Shown: one piece after another, positions 8,716-16,520 of the stretch | Layout: each line of letters starts with the position of its first letter | Numbering within the stretch: the stretch's first letter is position 1 | Source: Pseudomonas sp. 10S4 | Lineage (GTDB): Bacteria; Pseudomonadota; Gammaproteobacteria; Pseudomonadales; Pseudomonadaceae | Assembly: GCF_034344865.1 (NCBI RefSeq) | Contig: NZ_CP133774.1 | Span: 3,162,001-3,226,000 of the forward strand | Direction of reading: 5' to 3' | Length of the DNA: 64,000 bases | Translations under genes and position numbers: made by a program | The notes under the pieces: generated by a model | The model's database searches: none | What the model saw: the letters and a program-made list of their open reading frames with translations, nothing else | Told to the model about the DNA's origin: nothing

Positions 8716-11307
8716 TTAGACAGCCGGTGCAGGCTCAGGCTCGGCAACCGGTTTGGGCAGCGAAGACAGGAACGCCATGATCAGCGCCGCCAGGTACGGC
8801 AGCGACTGCACCAGCAACATGATCACCCAGAAGCGCATGTCGTTGCTCGGCAAGCCGTTCACCAGGAAGATCCCCAGCGCAGCGCCCCACAACAGCAGCA
8901 TGATGAACATCTCTTCGCGAGCTTCCGAAATCGCCACCCAGAAGCCGTGGTTATCGGCGTTTTTCGGCGTGCGGAAGAACGGAATGCTGCTGGTGAAGAA
9001 GCCGTACAGCACCGCTTTGGCGATGGTGTGCGACAACGCCAACCCGGCCAGTGCCGCGCAGAACGCATCTTTCAGGTTGACCCCGACCGCACGACGGTAC
9101 AGGAAGATGATCTTGCCAACCTTGAACACGAACAACGCCAATGGCGGGATTGCAAAAATCAACAGCGGTGGATCGACCCGTTGCGGCACGATGATCATCG
9201 CTGCCGACCACAACAGGGCGCCGACGGTGAAGAAGATGTTCATGCCATCGGCAACCCAGGGCAACCAGCCCGCGAGGAAGTGGTAGCGCTGGCCACGGGT
9301 CAGCTCGGTGCCCTTGCCGCGCAGCAAACTGGCGGTGTGACGCTTGATGATCTGAATCGCGCCATAGGCCCAGCGGAAACGCTGTTTCTTGAAGTCGATA
9401 AAGGTATCGGGCATCAAGCCTTTGCCGTAGCTGGTGTGGTAATACGCCGCCGACAAGCCTTTTTCGAATACGCGCAGGCCCAACTCGGCGTCTTCACAGA
9501 TGCACCAGTCGGCCCAGCCGAGTTCCTCGAGCACCGAGCGACGGGTCATGGTCATGGTGCCGTGCTGGATGATCGCGTCACGGTCGTTACGGGTGACCAT
9601 GCCGATGTGGAAGAAACCTTTGTATTCCGCGTAGCAGAGCTTCTTGAAGGTGCTTTCGTTCTGGTCGCGATAGTCCTGTGGCGACTGCACCACGGCGATT
9701 TTCGGATCGGCGAAGTGGGGCACCATGTGCTTGAGCCAGTTCGGGTCGACGCAGTAGTCCGAGTCGATCACCGCAATGACTTCGGCATCCTTGGCGGTGT
9801 GCGGAATCAGGTAGTTCAGCGCGCCACCCTTGAAACCGGCCAACGGGGCGACGTGGAAGAACTTGAAGCGCGGGCCGAGGGTTTCGCAGTAATCGCGCAC
9901 CGGTTCCCAGACCGCCGGGTCCTTGGTGTTGTTGTCGATGATCAGGACTTCGAAATCCGGATAGTCGAGGTTGGCCAGGGCGTTGAGGGTCTGTTTGACC
10001 ATCTCCGGCGGTTCGTTGTAGCACGGTACGTGAATCGAGACTTTTGGTCGGTAGTCCGAATCACCTTCGACCGGCAGGAATTCTCGCCGGCGCTTGTGGG
10101 TCCAGACCGCTTCGGCCAGTTCGTGGGCCTCGGTCAGCAGCACGATAAACACCCCGAGCGCACCGAGGGCGAGCAAGAAGCCCACCGTCAGGCTGAACCA
10201 GGTGCTGTATTGCTGGCTGTAGTCGTAGCCGATCCACACCAAAACCGAACCGCACAGGAAGGCGATAAAGGTCAGGAAGGTCCGGCCACGCTGGCGCAGG
10301 GCCGAGCCGTCGATCATCAGCAAGGTCAGGGACAGCAACGCCAGTACGGCCGAGCCGATCGCCAGCACGCGCCATTGCGGAATCGCGACCACCGGGCCTT
10401 CGAAGTTGAATTTCTGTTGGCGCGCGGCGTTGAACACGCCCCAATACGCGCCCACCGAGCCTTCGTCGCTGGCTTTCCACGGCTGGTCAAACGCTTCGAT
10501 CACGAAGTAGTTGAAGCCCTGGCGGTTCAGCTTGTTGACCAAAGTCCGCAGGTAGATCGCCTGATCCGCCGGGCTCGCATCGGTGCCGCCACGCATCCGG
10601 CCGTTGCTCGGCCAGCCAACCTCCGAAAGCAGCAGTGGTTTTTTCGGGAACATCTTTTTCAGGTCCCGGGCGCGGTCGAGGACGAACTGACCGGCCTTGT
10701 CCACCGGGATGAATTCCCAGTAGGGCAGAACGTGCGCGGCGATCAGGTCGACGTGCTTGGCCAGTTCCGGGTGTTCTTCCCAGACGTGCCATTGTTCGGA
10801 CGTGGTCACCGGCACTTTCACGGCGGCGCGGACGCGATCGAGGATCACGCTCAGGTCCTTGGCGGTGATTTCCTTACGGAAGATCGCCTCGTTACCGACC
10901 ACCACGCGAACCACACTGCGGGAGGTGTTGGCCAGTTCGATGGCGCGCAGGATCTCGCGCTCGTTGCGTTCCTGGTCCGGGCTGATCCAGATCCCCAGGG
11001 TCACCCGCAGGCCGAACTCTTCCGCCAGTTTGGGGATGTCCTCCAGCGTGCCGTCGACCGAGTAGGTACGGATGTTGTCCGTCAGCTTGCTCATGATCTC
11101 CAGGTCGCGACGCATTTCATCGTCGGTCGGGTACTGGTCTTTCTGTGGGTACTGGTCTTGTTGAAACGGCGAGTACGAAAAACCGGAGATCTGTTCAGGC
11201 CAGTTGGGGGCGGAGACCGGGCGGTTAATCAGCGCCCAGAAGCCGGTAAACAAGGCTGCGATGGCGAGCACCACGACCAGGTTGAGTCCAAATTTACGCG
11301 ATGACAT
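8716..11307 (-). CDS. ndvB: NdvB-like membrane glucan synthase: GH17 plus GT2 domains
   Basis: An 863-residue membrane protein expected to make and remodel beta-glucans. After an N-terminal helix (about 8-27) comes a periplasmic GH17 domain with acid/base E140 (VVVGNEAIF) and nucleophile E229 (LLLSEVGWPS). Helices at about 315-335, 345-362 and 372-392 lead to a cytoplasmic GT2 domain with DSD 515-517, ED 605-606 and QRFRW 642-646, the processive-synthase signature. At least four more helices follow. Pseudomonas NdvB (PA1163) and the Glt transglycosidases share this layout and are linked to periplasmic cyclic beta-1,3-glucan and biofilm tolerance; that role is inferred by homology. No PilZ domain is visible. 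Monocistronic, divergent from tcdA. Confidence 0.85.
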   Translation of the reverse strand: MSSRKFGLNLVVVLAIAALFTGFWALINRPVSAPNWPEQISGFSYSPFQQDQYPQKDQYPTDDEMRRDLEIMSKLTDNIRTYSVDGTLEDIPKLAEEFGLRVTLGIWISPDQERNEREILRAIELANTSRSVVRVVVGNEAIFRKEITAKDLSVILDRVRAAVKVPVTTSEQWHVWEEHPELAKHVDLIAAHVLPYWEFIPVDKAGQFVLDRARDLKKMFPKKPLLLSEVGWPSNGRMRGGTDASPADQAIYLRTLVNKLNRQGFNYFVIEAFDQPWKASDEGSVGAYWGVFNAARQQKFNFEGPVVAIPQWRVLAIGSAVLALLSLTLLMIDGSALRQRGRTFLTFIAFLCGSVLVWIGYDYSQQYSTWFSLTVGFLLALGALGVFIVLLTEAHELAEAVWTHKRRREFLPVEGDSDYRPKVSIHVPCYNEPPEMVKQTLNALANLDYPDFEVLIIDNNTKDPAVWEPVRDYCETLGPRFKFFHVAPLAGFKGGALNYLIPHTAKDAEVIAVIDSDYCVDPNWLKHMVPHFADPKIAVVQSPQDYRDQNESTFKKLCYAEYKGFFHIGMVTRNDRDAIIQHGTMTMTRRSVLEELGWADWCICEDAELGLRVFEKGLSAAYYHTSYGKGLMPDTFIDFKKQRFRWAYGAIQIIKRHTASLLRGKGTELTRGQRYHFLAGWLPWVADGMNIFFTVGALLWSAAMIIVPQRVDPPLLIFAIPPLALFVFKVGKIIFLYRRAVGVNLKDAFCAALAGLALSHTIAKAVLYGFFTSSIPFFRTPKNADNHGFWVAISEAREEMFIMLLLWGAALGIFLVNGLPSNDMRFWVIMLLVQSLPYLAALIMAFLSSLPKPVAEPEPAPAV

Positions 11308-11478
11308 AGTTTTTTTCGGGTTCCAAAGGCTGTGGAACGAAGGAACGGTTGGCGGCTGGCTGCCGGGGGCAGGGCGCGCATCCTACACTGGAGGTTCTCT
11401 GACCGTACAGCGAACAGGGAAATGCCCGGCATTGGGCACTGCGGTTTCACATAAGTTCTTACACTTATAGCCGGAAGG

Positions 11479-11508
11479 TTAAAAGTTCTCGCGCTGTGGC
11501 CCTATAAT
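11479..11508 (+). promoter_or_regulatory. Probable tcdA promoter
   Basis: Perfect -10 hexamer TATAAT at 11503-11508 with a weak -35 (TTAAAA, 11479-11484) 18 bases upstream, ending 26 bases before the tcdA ATG. The remainder of the 11308-11478 gap between the divergent genes shows no clear second signal. Confidence 0.55.
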
Positions 11509-11534
11509 GCGCGCCGGTTTTTGGGGTAATGGTC

Positions 11535-12347
11535 ATGAGTACAGAAGATCCGCGGTTTGCTGGCATCGCTCGTTTGTATGGCATTGAAGGCCTGGAGCGC
11601 TTGCGCGCGGCCCATGTGGCGATCGTCGGTGTCGGCGGCGTTGGTTCCTGGGCGGCGGAAGCCGTTGCCCGCTGTGGCGTGGGCGAGATTTCGCTGTTCG
11701 ACCTGGACGACGTCTGCGTCAGCAACGCCAACCGTCAGTTGCATGCGCTGGACAGCACCGTCGGCAAACCCAAGGTCGAAGTGATGGCCGAGCGTCTGCG
11801 CGGGATCAACCCGGATTGCACGGTGCACGCGGTGGCGGACTTCGTGACGCGCGAAACCATGGCCGAGTACATCACGCCGAACATCGACTGCGTGATCGAT
11901 TGCATCGACAGCGTCAACGCCAAGGCTGCGCTGATTGCCTGGTGCAAACGCCGCAAGATCCAGATCATCACGACCGGCGGTGCGGGCGGGCAGATTGACC
12001 CGACGCTGATCCAGGTCTGCGACCTCAACCGTACTTTCAACGATCCGCTGGCCTCGAAAGTGCGCTCGACGTTGCGCCGTGACTACAACTTCTCCCGCAC
12101 CGTGACCCGCCATTACAGCGTGCCGTGCGTGTTCTCGACCGAGCAGCTGCGCTACCCGAAACCGGATGGCAGCATTTGCCTGCAGAAGAGTTTTGTCGGC
12201 GATGGCGTGAAGCTCGATTGCGCCGGCGGGTTTGGCGCCGTGATGATGGTGACGGCGACGTTCGGCATGGTCGCGGCGACCAAGGCTGTGGATAAGATTG
12301 TGGCGGGTGTGCGGCGGCCTGCGGATCGGGTTAAACCTGAAGCTTAA
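11535..12347 (+). CDS. tcdA: tRNA threonylcarbamoyladenosine dehydratase TcdA (CsdL)
   Basis: An E1-like ATP-dependent enzyme that cyclises t6A37 of ANN-decoding tRNAs to ct6A. The nucleotide-binding glycine motif is GVGGVGS (residues 32-38), followed by the E1-type FDLDDVCVSNANRQ block and C-rich DCVIDCIDS. The start at MSTEDPRF is preferred over an ATG two codons upstream. In E. coli, TcdA receives sulfur-related support from CsdA-CsdE; here csdE-csdA lie immediately downstream on the opposite strand, convergent instead of in one operon. About 270 residues is the normal length. Confidence 0.92.
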   Translation: MSTEDPRFAGIARLYGIEGLERLRAAHVAIVGVGGVGSWAAEAVARCGVGEISLFDLDDVCVSNANRQLHALDSTVGKPKVEVMAERLRGINPDCTVHAVADFVTRETMAEYITPNIDCVIDCIDSVNAKAALIAWCKRRKIQIITTGGAGGQIDPTLIQVCDLNRTFNDPLASKVRSTLRRDYNFSRTVTRHYSVPCVFSTEQLRYPKPDGSICLQKSFVGDGVKLDCAGGFGAVMMVTATFGMVAATKAVDKIVAGVRRPADRVKPEA

Positions 12348-12384
12348 GGTTGCGGCTGATGGCCCCCATTGGAATGCGTTCCCG

Positions 12385-12457
12385 TGTAGGAGCGAGGCTT
12401 GCCCGCGAAGGCGTCTTGCCTGACACACCGCTTTCGCGGGCAAGCCTCGCTCCTACA
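12385..12457. repeat. REP palindrome pair (REPIN) supplying the csdE stop codon
   Basis: Arms TGTAGGAGCGAGGCTTGC and complement. It lies between the convergent tcdA and csdE genes; its right end overlaps the last codons of csdE, whose TAG stop (12453-12455) is part of the REP sequence. Confidence 0.88.
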
Positions 12458-12863
12458 GGGGCGCGGCCAACTCATTCATCCGCTGGAGTACGGCATTCAG
12501 GCCATTACTGCGCGACGGCGACAGTTGGCGACTGAGCCCGAGCTGGTTAAACCACTCGGGCAAATCCACCTGCTGCAACTCGGCCGCCGACAACCCGTTG
12601 ACCCGCGCCAGCAGCAACGCCACCAACCCGCGAATCAATCGCGCATCGCTGCTCGCGGCAAACTGCCAGTGCCCAGCCTGCAACGCGCCCACCAACCAGA
12701 CCTGGCTTTCACAGCCATGCACCCGGTTCGCGTCGACTTTATCCACAGCGCTCAACGCTGGCAGGCGGTCGCCCCATTGCATCAACAGGCGCGCCCGTTG
12801 TTCCCAGCCAGCGGCATTCTGAAAAGTCTCCAGCGCTGTAACGGCTTCGGCGGGCAAGCTCAT
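12453..12863 (-). CDS. csdE: SufE-family sulfur acceptor CsdE
   Basis: A 136-residue SufE/CsdE protein that accepts persulfide sulfur from the cysteine desulfurase CsdA through the conserved cysteine in HGCESQVWL (about residue 51). It starts 4 bases inside csdA (ATGA overlap), so the pair is translationally coupled. Together they form the CSD sulfur-transfer system, linked in E. coli to Fe-S assembly and to TcdA. The last residues (APL) and the stop are encoded inside a REP element, so the C-terminus may have been altered by REP insertion. Confidence 0.9.
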   Translation of the reverse strand: MSLPAEAVTALETFQNAAGWEQRARLLMQWGDRLPALSAVDKVDANRVHGCESQVWLVGALQAGHWQFAASSDARLIRGLVALLLARVNGLSAAELQQVDLPEWFNQLGLSRQLSPSRSNGLNAVLQRMNELAAPL

Positions 12864-14065
12864 CGCAATAACTCCAGCGCCTGATCCAGCGCTTCAAAGA
12901 AGCGTTCCAGATCTTCGGAATCGTTGTACAGCGCCAGCGACACCCGAATCGCCCCGGCCAGCTCGAAGCTTTTGAGTAGGGGCATGGCGCAGTGATGACC
13001 GGCGCGCACGGCGATCCCTTGCTCGGTCAGCAAATGCGCCAGGTCCGAGTTATGCACACCCTCGACGACAAAACTGGCCAGTGCCAAGTGCGGTTTACCC
13101 AGCAGTCGAATGCCATTGCGCGCCTCTAGACCTTTGAGCAAATAGTCATGTAGCGCCGCTTCGTGAGCAGAAACCGCTTCCTGATCCAGTCCGCCGAGAT
13201 AATCCAGGGTCGCCCCCAGACCAATTACGCTGGCGATTGGCGGCGTACCCGCCTCGAAACCCAGCGGTGCCGGGCGAAAGCGCGCGTCGTGGTAGTTGGC
13301 GTCCAGCACCATCTCACCGCCGAATTGCCACGCACGCACTTGTTCAAGGGCTTCGTTACGCCCGAACAGCACACCCAGGCCATCGGGGCCATAGAGCTTG
13401 TGGCTGGAAAACACATAAAAGTCGCAACCCAGCGCCTGAACGTCGTGCCGGCCATGGACCACGCCCTGCGCGCCATCGACGACGGTCAGCGCGTTGTGGG
13501 CCTTGGCCAGCGCCAGCAACTCGGGCAGCGGCTGCCAGGCGCCAAGTACGTTGGACAACTGGCTGACCGCCAGCAATCGGGTGCGTGGGCCGATCAACTG
13601 CGCGGCAGCCTCAAGGTCGATCACACCGTCGGCATCCAGCGGCAAAATCACCAGTTTCAGCGCGCGGCGCAGGGCCAGTTGCTGCCAGGGCAATAGATTG
13701 GCGTGGTGCTCCAGGGCGCTGATGACAATCTCATCGCCTGGATTGAATAGATGTTCCAGGCCATAGGCCAGGAGGTTCAGCGCCGAGGTAGCGCCGTGGG
13801 TGAAGATGATCTGCCCGCAATCGCCAGCGTTAAGCCATTGGGCGACCTTGCTGCGGCTGTCCTCGAACGCCTGGGTGGCGTGGGCGCCGGGCAAGTGTTG
13901 CGCCCGATGCACGTTAGCCGCGCCATTAGCGTAGTAATGCGCCAGGGCATCCAGCAGGGCTTGAGGTTTTTGTGTGGTGGCGGCGTTGTCCAGATACGTC
14001 TGGTCTTGCCGTTGCAATGCGGCGATCGCCGGAAAATCGGCGCGCCAGGGAGAAGGAATCATCAT
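12860..14065 (-). CDS. csdA: Cysteine desulfurase CsdA
   Basis: PLP-dependent enzyme of class V aminotransferase fold that converts L-cysteine to L-alanine and carries the sulfur as a persulfide. The 401 residues contain the PLP-lysine region SSHKLYGPDGLGVL and the active-site loop RAGHHCAMPLL with its cysteine, both typical of the SufS/CsdA group rather than IscS. The start MMIPSPWRADF at 14065 gives the family length; further in-frame upstream sequence belongs to the REP. It transfers sulfur to the adjacent CsdE. Confidence 0.92.
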   Translation of the reverse strand: MMIPSPWRADFPAIAALQRQDQTYLDNAATTQKPQALLDALAHYYANGAANVHRAQHLPGAHATQAFEDSRSKVAQWLNAGDCGQIIFTHGATSALNLLAYGLEHLFNPGDEIVISALEHHANLLPWQQLALRRALKLVILPLDADGVIDLEAAAQLIGPRTRLLAVSQLSNVLGAWQPLPELLALAKAHNALTVVDGAQGVVHGRHDVQALGCDFYVFSSHKLYGPDGLGVLFGRNEALEQVRAWQFGGEMVLDANYHDARFRPAPLGFEAGTPPIASVIGLGATLDYLGGLDQEAVSAHEAALHDYLLKGLEARNGIRLLGKPHLALASFVVEGVHNSDLAHLLTEQGIAVRAGHHCAMPLLKSFELAGAIRVSLALYNDSEDLERFFEALDQALELLR

Positions 14066-14116
14066 GTTGTTCGGCCCTGGTGAACATGGGCGGGGTGTAC
14101 GCCTGACCTCCCTGAC

Positions 14117-14194
14117 CTTGTAGGAGCGAAGCTTGCTCGCGAAGCTTTTGGCGTCAGTGAAGACGCCTTCGCGGGCAAGCCTCGCTCCTACAAG
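14117..14194. repeat. REP palindrome pair (REPIN)
   Basis: Arms CTTGTAGGAGCGAAGCTTGC at the left and GCTCCTACAAG at the right, between dapD and csdA on the minus strand. It may attenuate read-through from dapD into csdA. Confidence 0.88.
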
Positions 14195-14226
14195 TGCAGG
14201 GTGCAGGTGATCGTGTGACGCTCTGC

Positions 14227-15261
14227 TTAGTTGTGAGCGTGCAGCGCTTCGTTCAGTTCGATGGCCGATTTGTGGGTTTTGCATTCCACGGCACCGGTCT
14301 CCGAATTGCGGCGGAACAGCAGGTCAGGTTGACCGGCCAGTTCACGGGCCTTCACGACTTTGACCAGTTTGTTGTTTTCGTCCAGCAGCGCGACCTTGGT
14401 GCCAGCGGTCACGTACAGGCCCGATTCAACGGTGTTGCGGTCGCCCAACGGGATACCGATACCGGCGTTGGCGCCGATCAGGCAGCCTTCGCCAACCTTG
14501 ATCACCATGTTGCCGCCACCCGACAGGGTGCCCATGGTCGAGCAACCGCCGCCCAGGTCCGAACCCTTGCCGACGAACACGCCAGCCGACACGCGACCTT
14601 CGATCATGCCCGGGCCTTCGGTGCCGGCGTTGAAGTTGACGAAACCTTCGTGCATTACGGTGGTGCCTTCGCCCACGTAGGCGCCCAGGCGGATACGCGC
14701 TGCGTCAGCAATACGCACGCCGGCCGGAACCACGTAGTCGGTCATTTTCGGGAACTTGTCCACCGAGAACACTTCCAGCAGCTCGCCGCGCAGACGGGCT
14801 TCCAGTTGATGCTCGGCCAGTTCGGTCAGGTCGATAGCGCCTTGGCTGGTCCAGGCAACGTTCGGCAGCAGCGGGAACACGCCGGCCAGGTTCAGGCCGT
14901 GCGGCTTGACCAGACGATGGGACAGCAGGTGCAGCTTGAGGTAGGCCTCCGGCGTGGAAGTCAGTTGCACGTCTTCGGCCAAAATGGTCGCGACCAGCGG
15001 CTTGTGGCTCTCGGCCAGACGGGTCAGCAATGCGGCCTGGCCGGCGTCGACGCTTTTCAGCGCTTCAGCCAGTTGCGAGGCCTGTGCAGTGCTGAACGCG
15101 ATGGCCTGGTTGCCTTCGGTGTAGCCCAGAACCGGAGCAATAGCGGCGATCAGTTCGGCCGACGGGTTGAGCAGTGGCTGTGCGTAAAACACTTCCAGCC
15201 ATGCGCCTTGACGGTTTTGAGTGCCGACACCAAAGGCCAGGCTGAACAGAGTATTGGACAT
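14227..15261 (-). CDS. dapD: 2,3,4,5-tetrahydropyridine-2,6-dicarboxylate N-succinyltransferase
   Basis: Succinylates tetrahydrodipicolinate using succinyl-CoA, committing carbon to the succinylase branch of lysine/DAP synthesis. The protein has 344 residues, the length of the long Pseudomonas/actinobacterial DapD type instead of the 274-residue E. coli type. The left-handed beta-helix hexapeptide region is visible as repeated glycine-rich steps (GVRIADAARIRLGAYVGEG, FVGKGSDLGGGCS). It follows the YffB-like gene by 33 bases on the minus strand. With DapC and DapE in this window, three consecutive succinylase-branch enzymes are encoded within 13 kb. Confidence 0.95.
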   Translation of the reverse strand: MSNTLFSLAFGVGTQNRQGAWLEVFYAQPLLNPSAELIAAIAPVLGYTEGNQAIAFSTAQASQLAEALKSVDAGQAALLTRLAESHKPLVATILAEDVQLTSTPEAYLKLHLLSHRLVKPHGLNLAGVFPLLPNVAWTSQGAIDLTELAEHQLEARLRGELLEVFSVDKFPKMTDYVVPAGVRIADAARIRLGAYVGEGTTVMHEGFVNFNAGTEGPGMIEGRVSAGVFVGKGSDLGGGCSTMGTLSGGGNMVIKVGEGCLIGANAGIGIPLGDRNTVESGLYVTAGTKVALLDENNKLVKVVKARELAGQPDLLFRRNSETGAVECKTHKSAIELNEALHAHN

Positions 15262-15294
15262 GTTGATACCTCTAACAAAAAGGAACGGGCTGCC

Positions 15295-15657
15295 TTACTT
15301 GAGTGCGGCCGCGTAGATATCTGGCTTGAAGCCAATCAGGGTTCGGTCACCGAGATCAAGCACCGGGCGCTTGATCATCGAGGGTTGTGCGAGCATCAAT
15401 TCGATGGCTTTCGCTTGGTCGAGATCGGCTTTGCGTTCGTCTTCGAGTTTGCGAAAGGTCGTGCCTGCACGGTTCAACACCACTTGCCAGCCGTGCTCGT
15501 CGCACCATTGGGTCAGGTGTTCACGGTCGATTCCGGCCGTTTTGTAATCATGGAAGTCATAGCTGGCAGCGTGTTCATCGAGCCAGGTGCGCGCCTTTTT
15601 CATGGTGTCGCAGGCTTTGATGCCGAAAAGGTGCAACGTTTTACTTGAAACGGTCAA
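15295..15657 (-). CDS. ArsC/Spx-superfamily protein, YffB type
   Basis: A 120-residue thioredoxin-fold protein of the ArsC/Spx superfamily. It has a single early cysteine in the GIKACDTMKKA motif and an RPVLDLGD block, as in YffB-type proteins rather than true arsenate reductases. The likely start is TTG at 15657, with an AAGGGGG Shine-Dalgarno about 8 bases upstream. It precedes dapD in the same transcription unit, an arrangement conserved in Pseudomonas (PA3664-PA3666 region). A glutathione-dependent thiol reductase activity has been suggested for YffB; this is family inference only. Confidence 0.85.
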   Translation of the reverse strand: MTVSSKTLHLFGIKACDTMKKARTWLDEHAASYDFHDYKTAGIDREHLTQWCDEHGWQVVLNRAGTTFRKLEDERKADLDQAKAIELMLAQPSMIKRPVLDLGDRTLIGFKPDIYAAALK

Positions 15658-15724
15658 GGAATTGCCCCCTTTACAGGTGCTGGAAAAAAAGGTGACGGAT
15701 TATGCCATGGCCTTCCAGTTAAAA

Positions 15725-15834
15725 CGCAAAACCTGTAGGAGCTGAGCTTGCTCGCGATAGCGCCAGGTCAGTCAACATTGATTTCGACTGACACGCCCCT
15801 ATCGCGAGCAAGCTCAGCTCCTACAGGTTTTGCG
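15725..15834. repeat. Long REPIN with 36-base perfect arms
   Basis: Inverted arms of 36 identical bases begin CGCAAAACCTGTAGGAGCTG. Inside the loop is a second small palindrome (GTCAGTC ... GACTGAC). It is the longest perfect inverted repeat in the window and lies in the 375-base gap upstream of the YffB-like gene; the flanking gap holds no gene. Confidence 0.9.
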
Positions 15835-15872
15835 GTGTTTGCGGGCGATGCGACATTGGTGCAACGGCCAGC

Positions 15873-15898
15873 CGTCAGTCTAAGCGGCTAATATGACA
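15873..15898 (+). repeat. Direct repeat copy 1
   Basis: A 26-base sequence (starts CGTCAGTCTAAGCGGCTAAT) matching 16460-16485 at 24 of 26 positions. The two copies bracket a 561-base segment carrying one small minus-strand gene. It contains a -10-like TAATAT. Confidence 0.75.
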
Positions 15899-16032
15899 TC
15901 AGCTATCTGCGTCGCAACGGTGCTTTGCGAGGTAGCCAGGCAATTTGATGAAAGAGTGGGAAACCTGGCGGACTACGCTAACCAAAGCCGCGTCTGAGGA
16001 ATGACATGTGAGCAGGTTTTTGACGGGCCTGG

Positions 16033-16227
16033 TTACCAAGCGTTTATTTTTGAGCGCTCATACTCGACCCAGTTGACCCAGTCTTCCTGCATGGCTGGAT
16101 TGCTATACCCTGCGCCGATGCGTGAAATATCTACTTCTTTGTCAAGCGCAATCTTGCTCGCTTCAAATCCTTTGCGAAATTTATCGTCGCTGTCTTCACC
16201 TAACAGCATTCTTAACCAAGCAAGCAT
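16033..16227 (-). CDS. Small hypothetical protein (64 aa)
   Basis: Not recognised. Starting at ATG 16227, which has AAGGAAC 5 bases upstream, it encodes 64 residues with a short hydrophobic start (MLAWLRMLLG) and a polar, acidic remainder ending WVEYERSKINAW. Base composition is lower in GC than its neighbours. An in-frame extension upstream to 16317 lacks a good RBS. The gene sits between two 26-base direct repeats, suggesting that the segment was inserted upstream of the antiporter gene or arose by duplication of its promoter. Coding status is moderate because the protein is short. Confidence 0.5.
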   Translation of the reverse strand: MLAWLRMLLGEDSDDKFRKGFEASKIALDKEVDISRIGAGYSNPAMQEDWVNWVEYERSKINAW

Positions 16228-16459
16228 CTTCGTTCCTTGAGTGGGGTATATGCCCTGCACTCTATAGCGATGATTACTGACTGGATGTAGGGCGTTTCCT
16301 AAACATTCCCCGCACATTGAAAAACCGCTTCAAGACCGGGTTTTTGTAGTGATCCCTCGTCTTGAATGAGGTTTACACCGTCTTGTCTCCTTGCAGGAAG
16401 GGCAATGGATTCTGGCGCAAAACACAGTCAGCGCGATTACACGCTGACTTTTAAATGGT

Positions 16460-16485
16460 CGTCAGTCCAAGCGGCTAATATGGCA
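16460..16485 (+). repeat. Direct repeat copy 2, at the antiporter promoter
   Basis: Partner of 15873-15898 (24/26 identical). It includes TAATAT (16477-16482), which is well placed to be the -10 of the antiporter gene starting at 16521. The remainder of 16318-16520 shows no gene. Confidence 0.7.
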
Positions 16486-16520
16486 CTTCAATGCTGTCGA
16501 TAGCCTGGGAAAAGCGCTTT

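Noticed and set aside
8947..11304. 785-codon open frame antisense to the GH17-GT2 gene
   Set aside because: Same GC shadow effect; the opposite strand has complete catalytic motifs.
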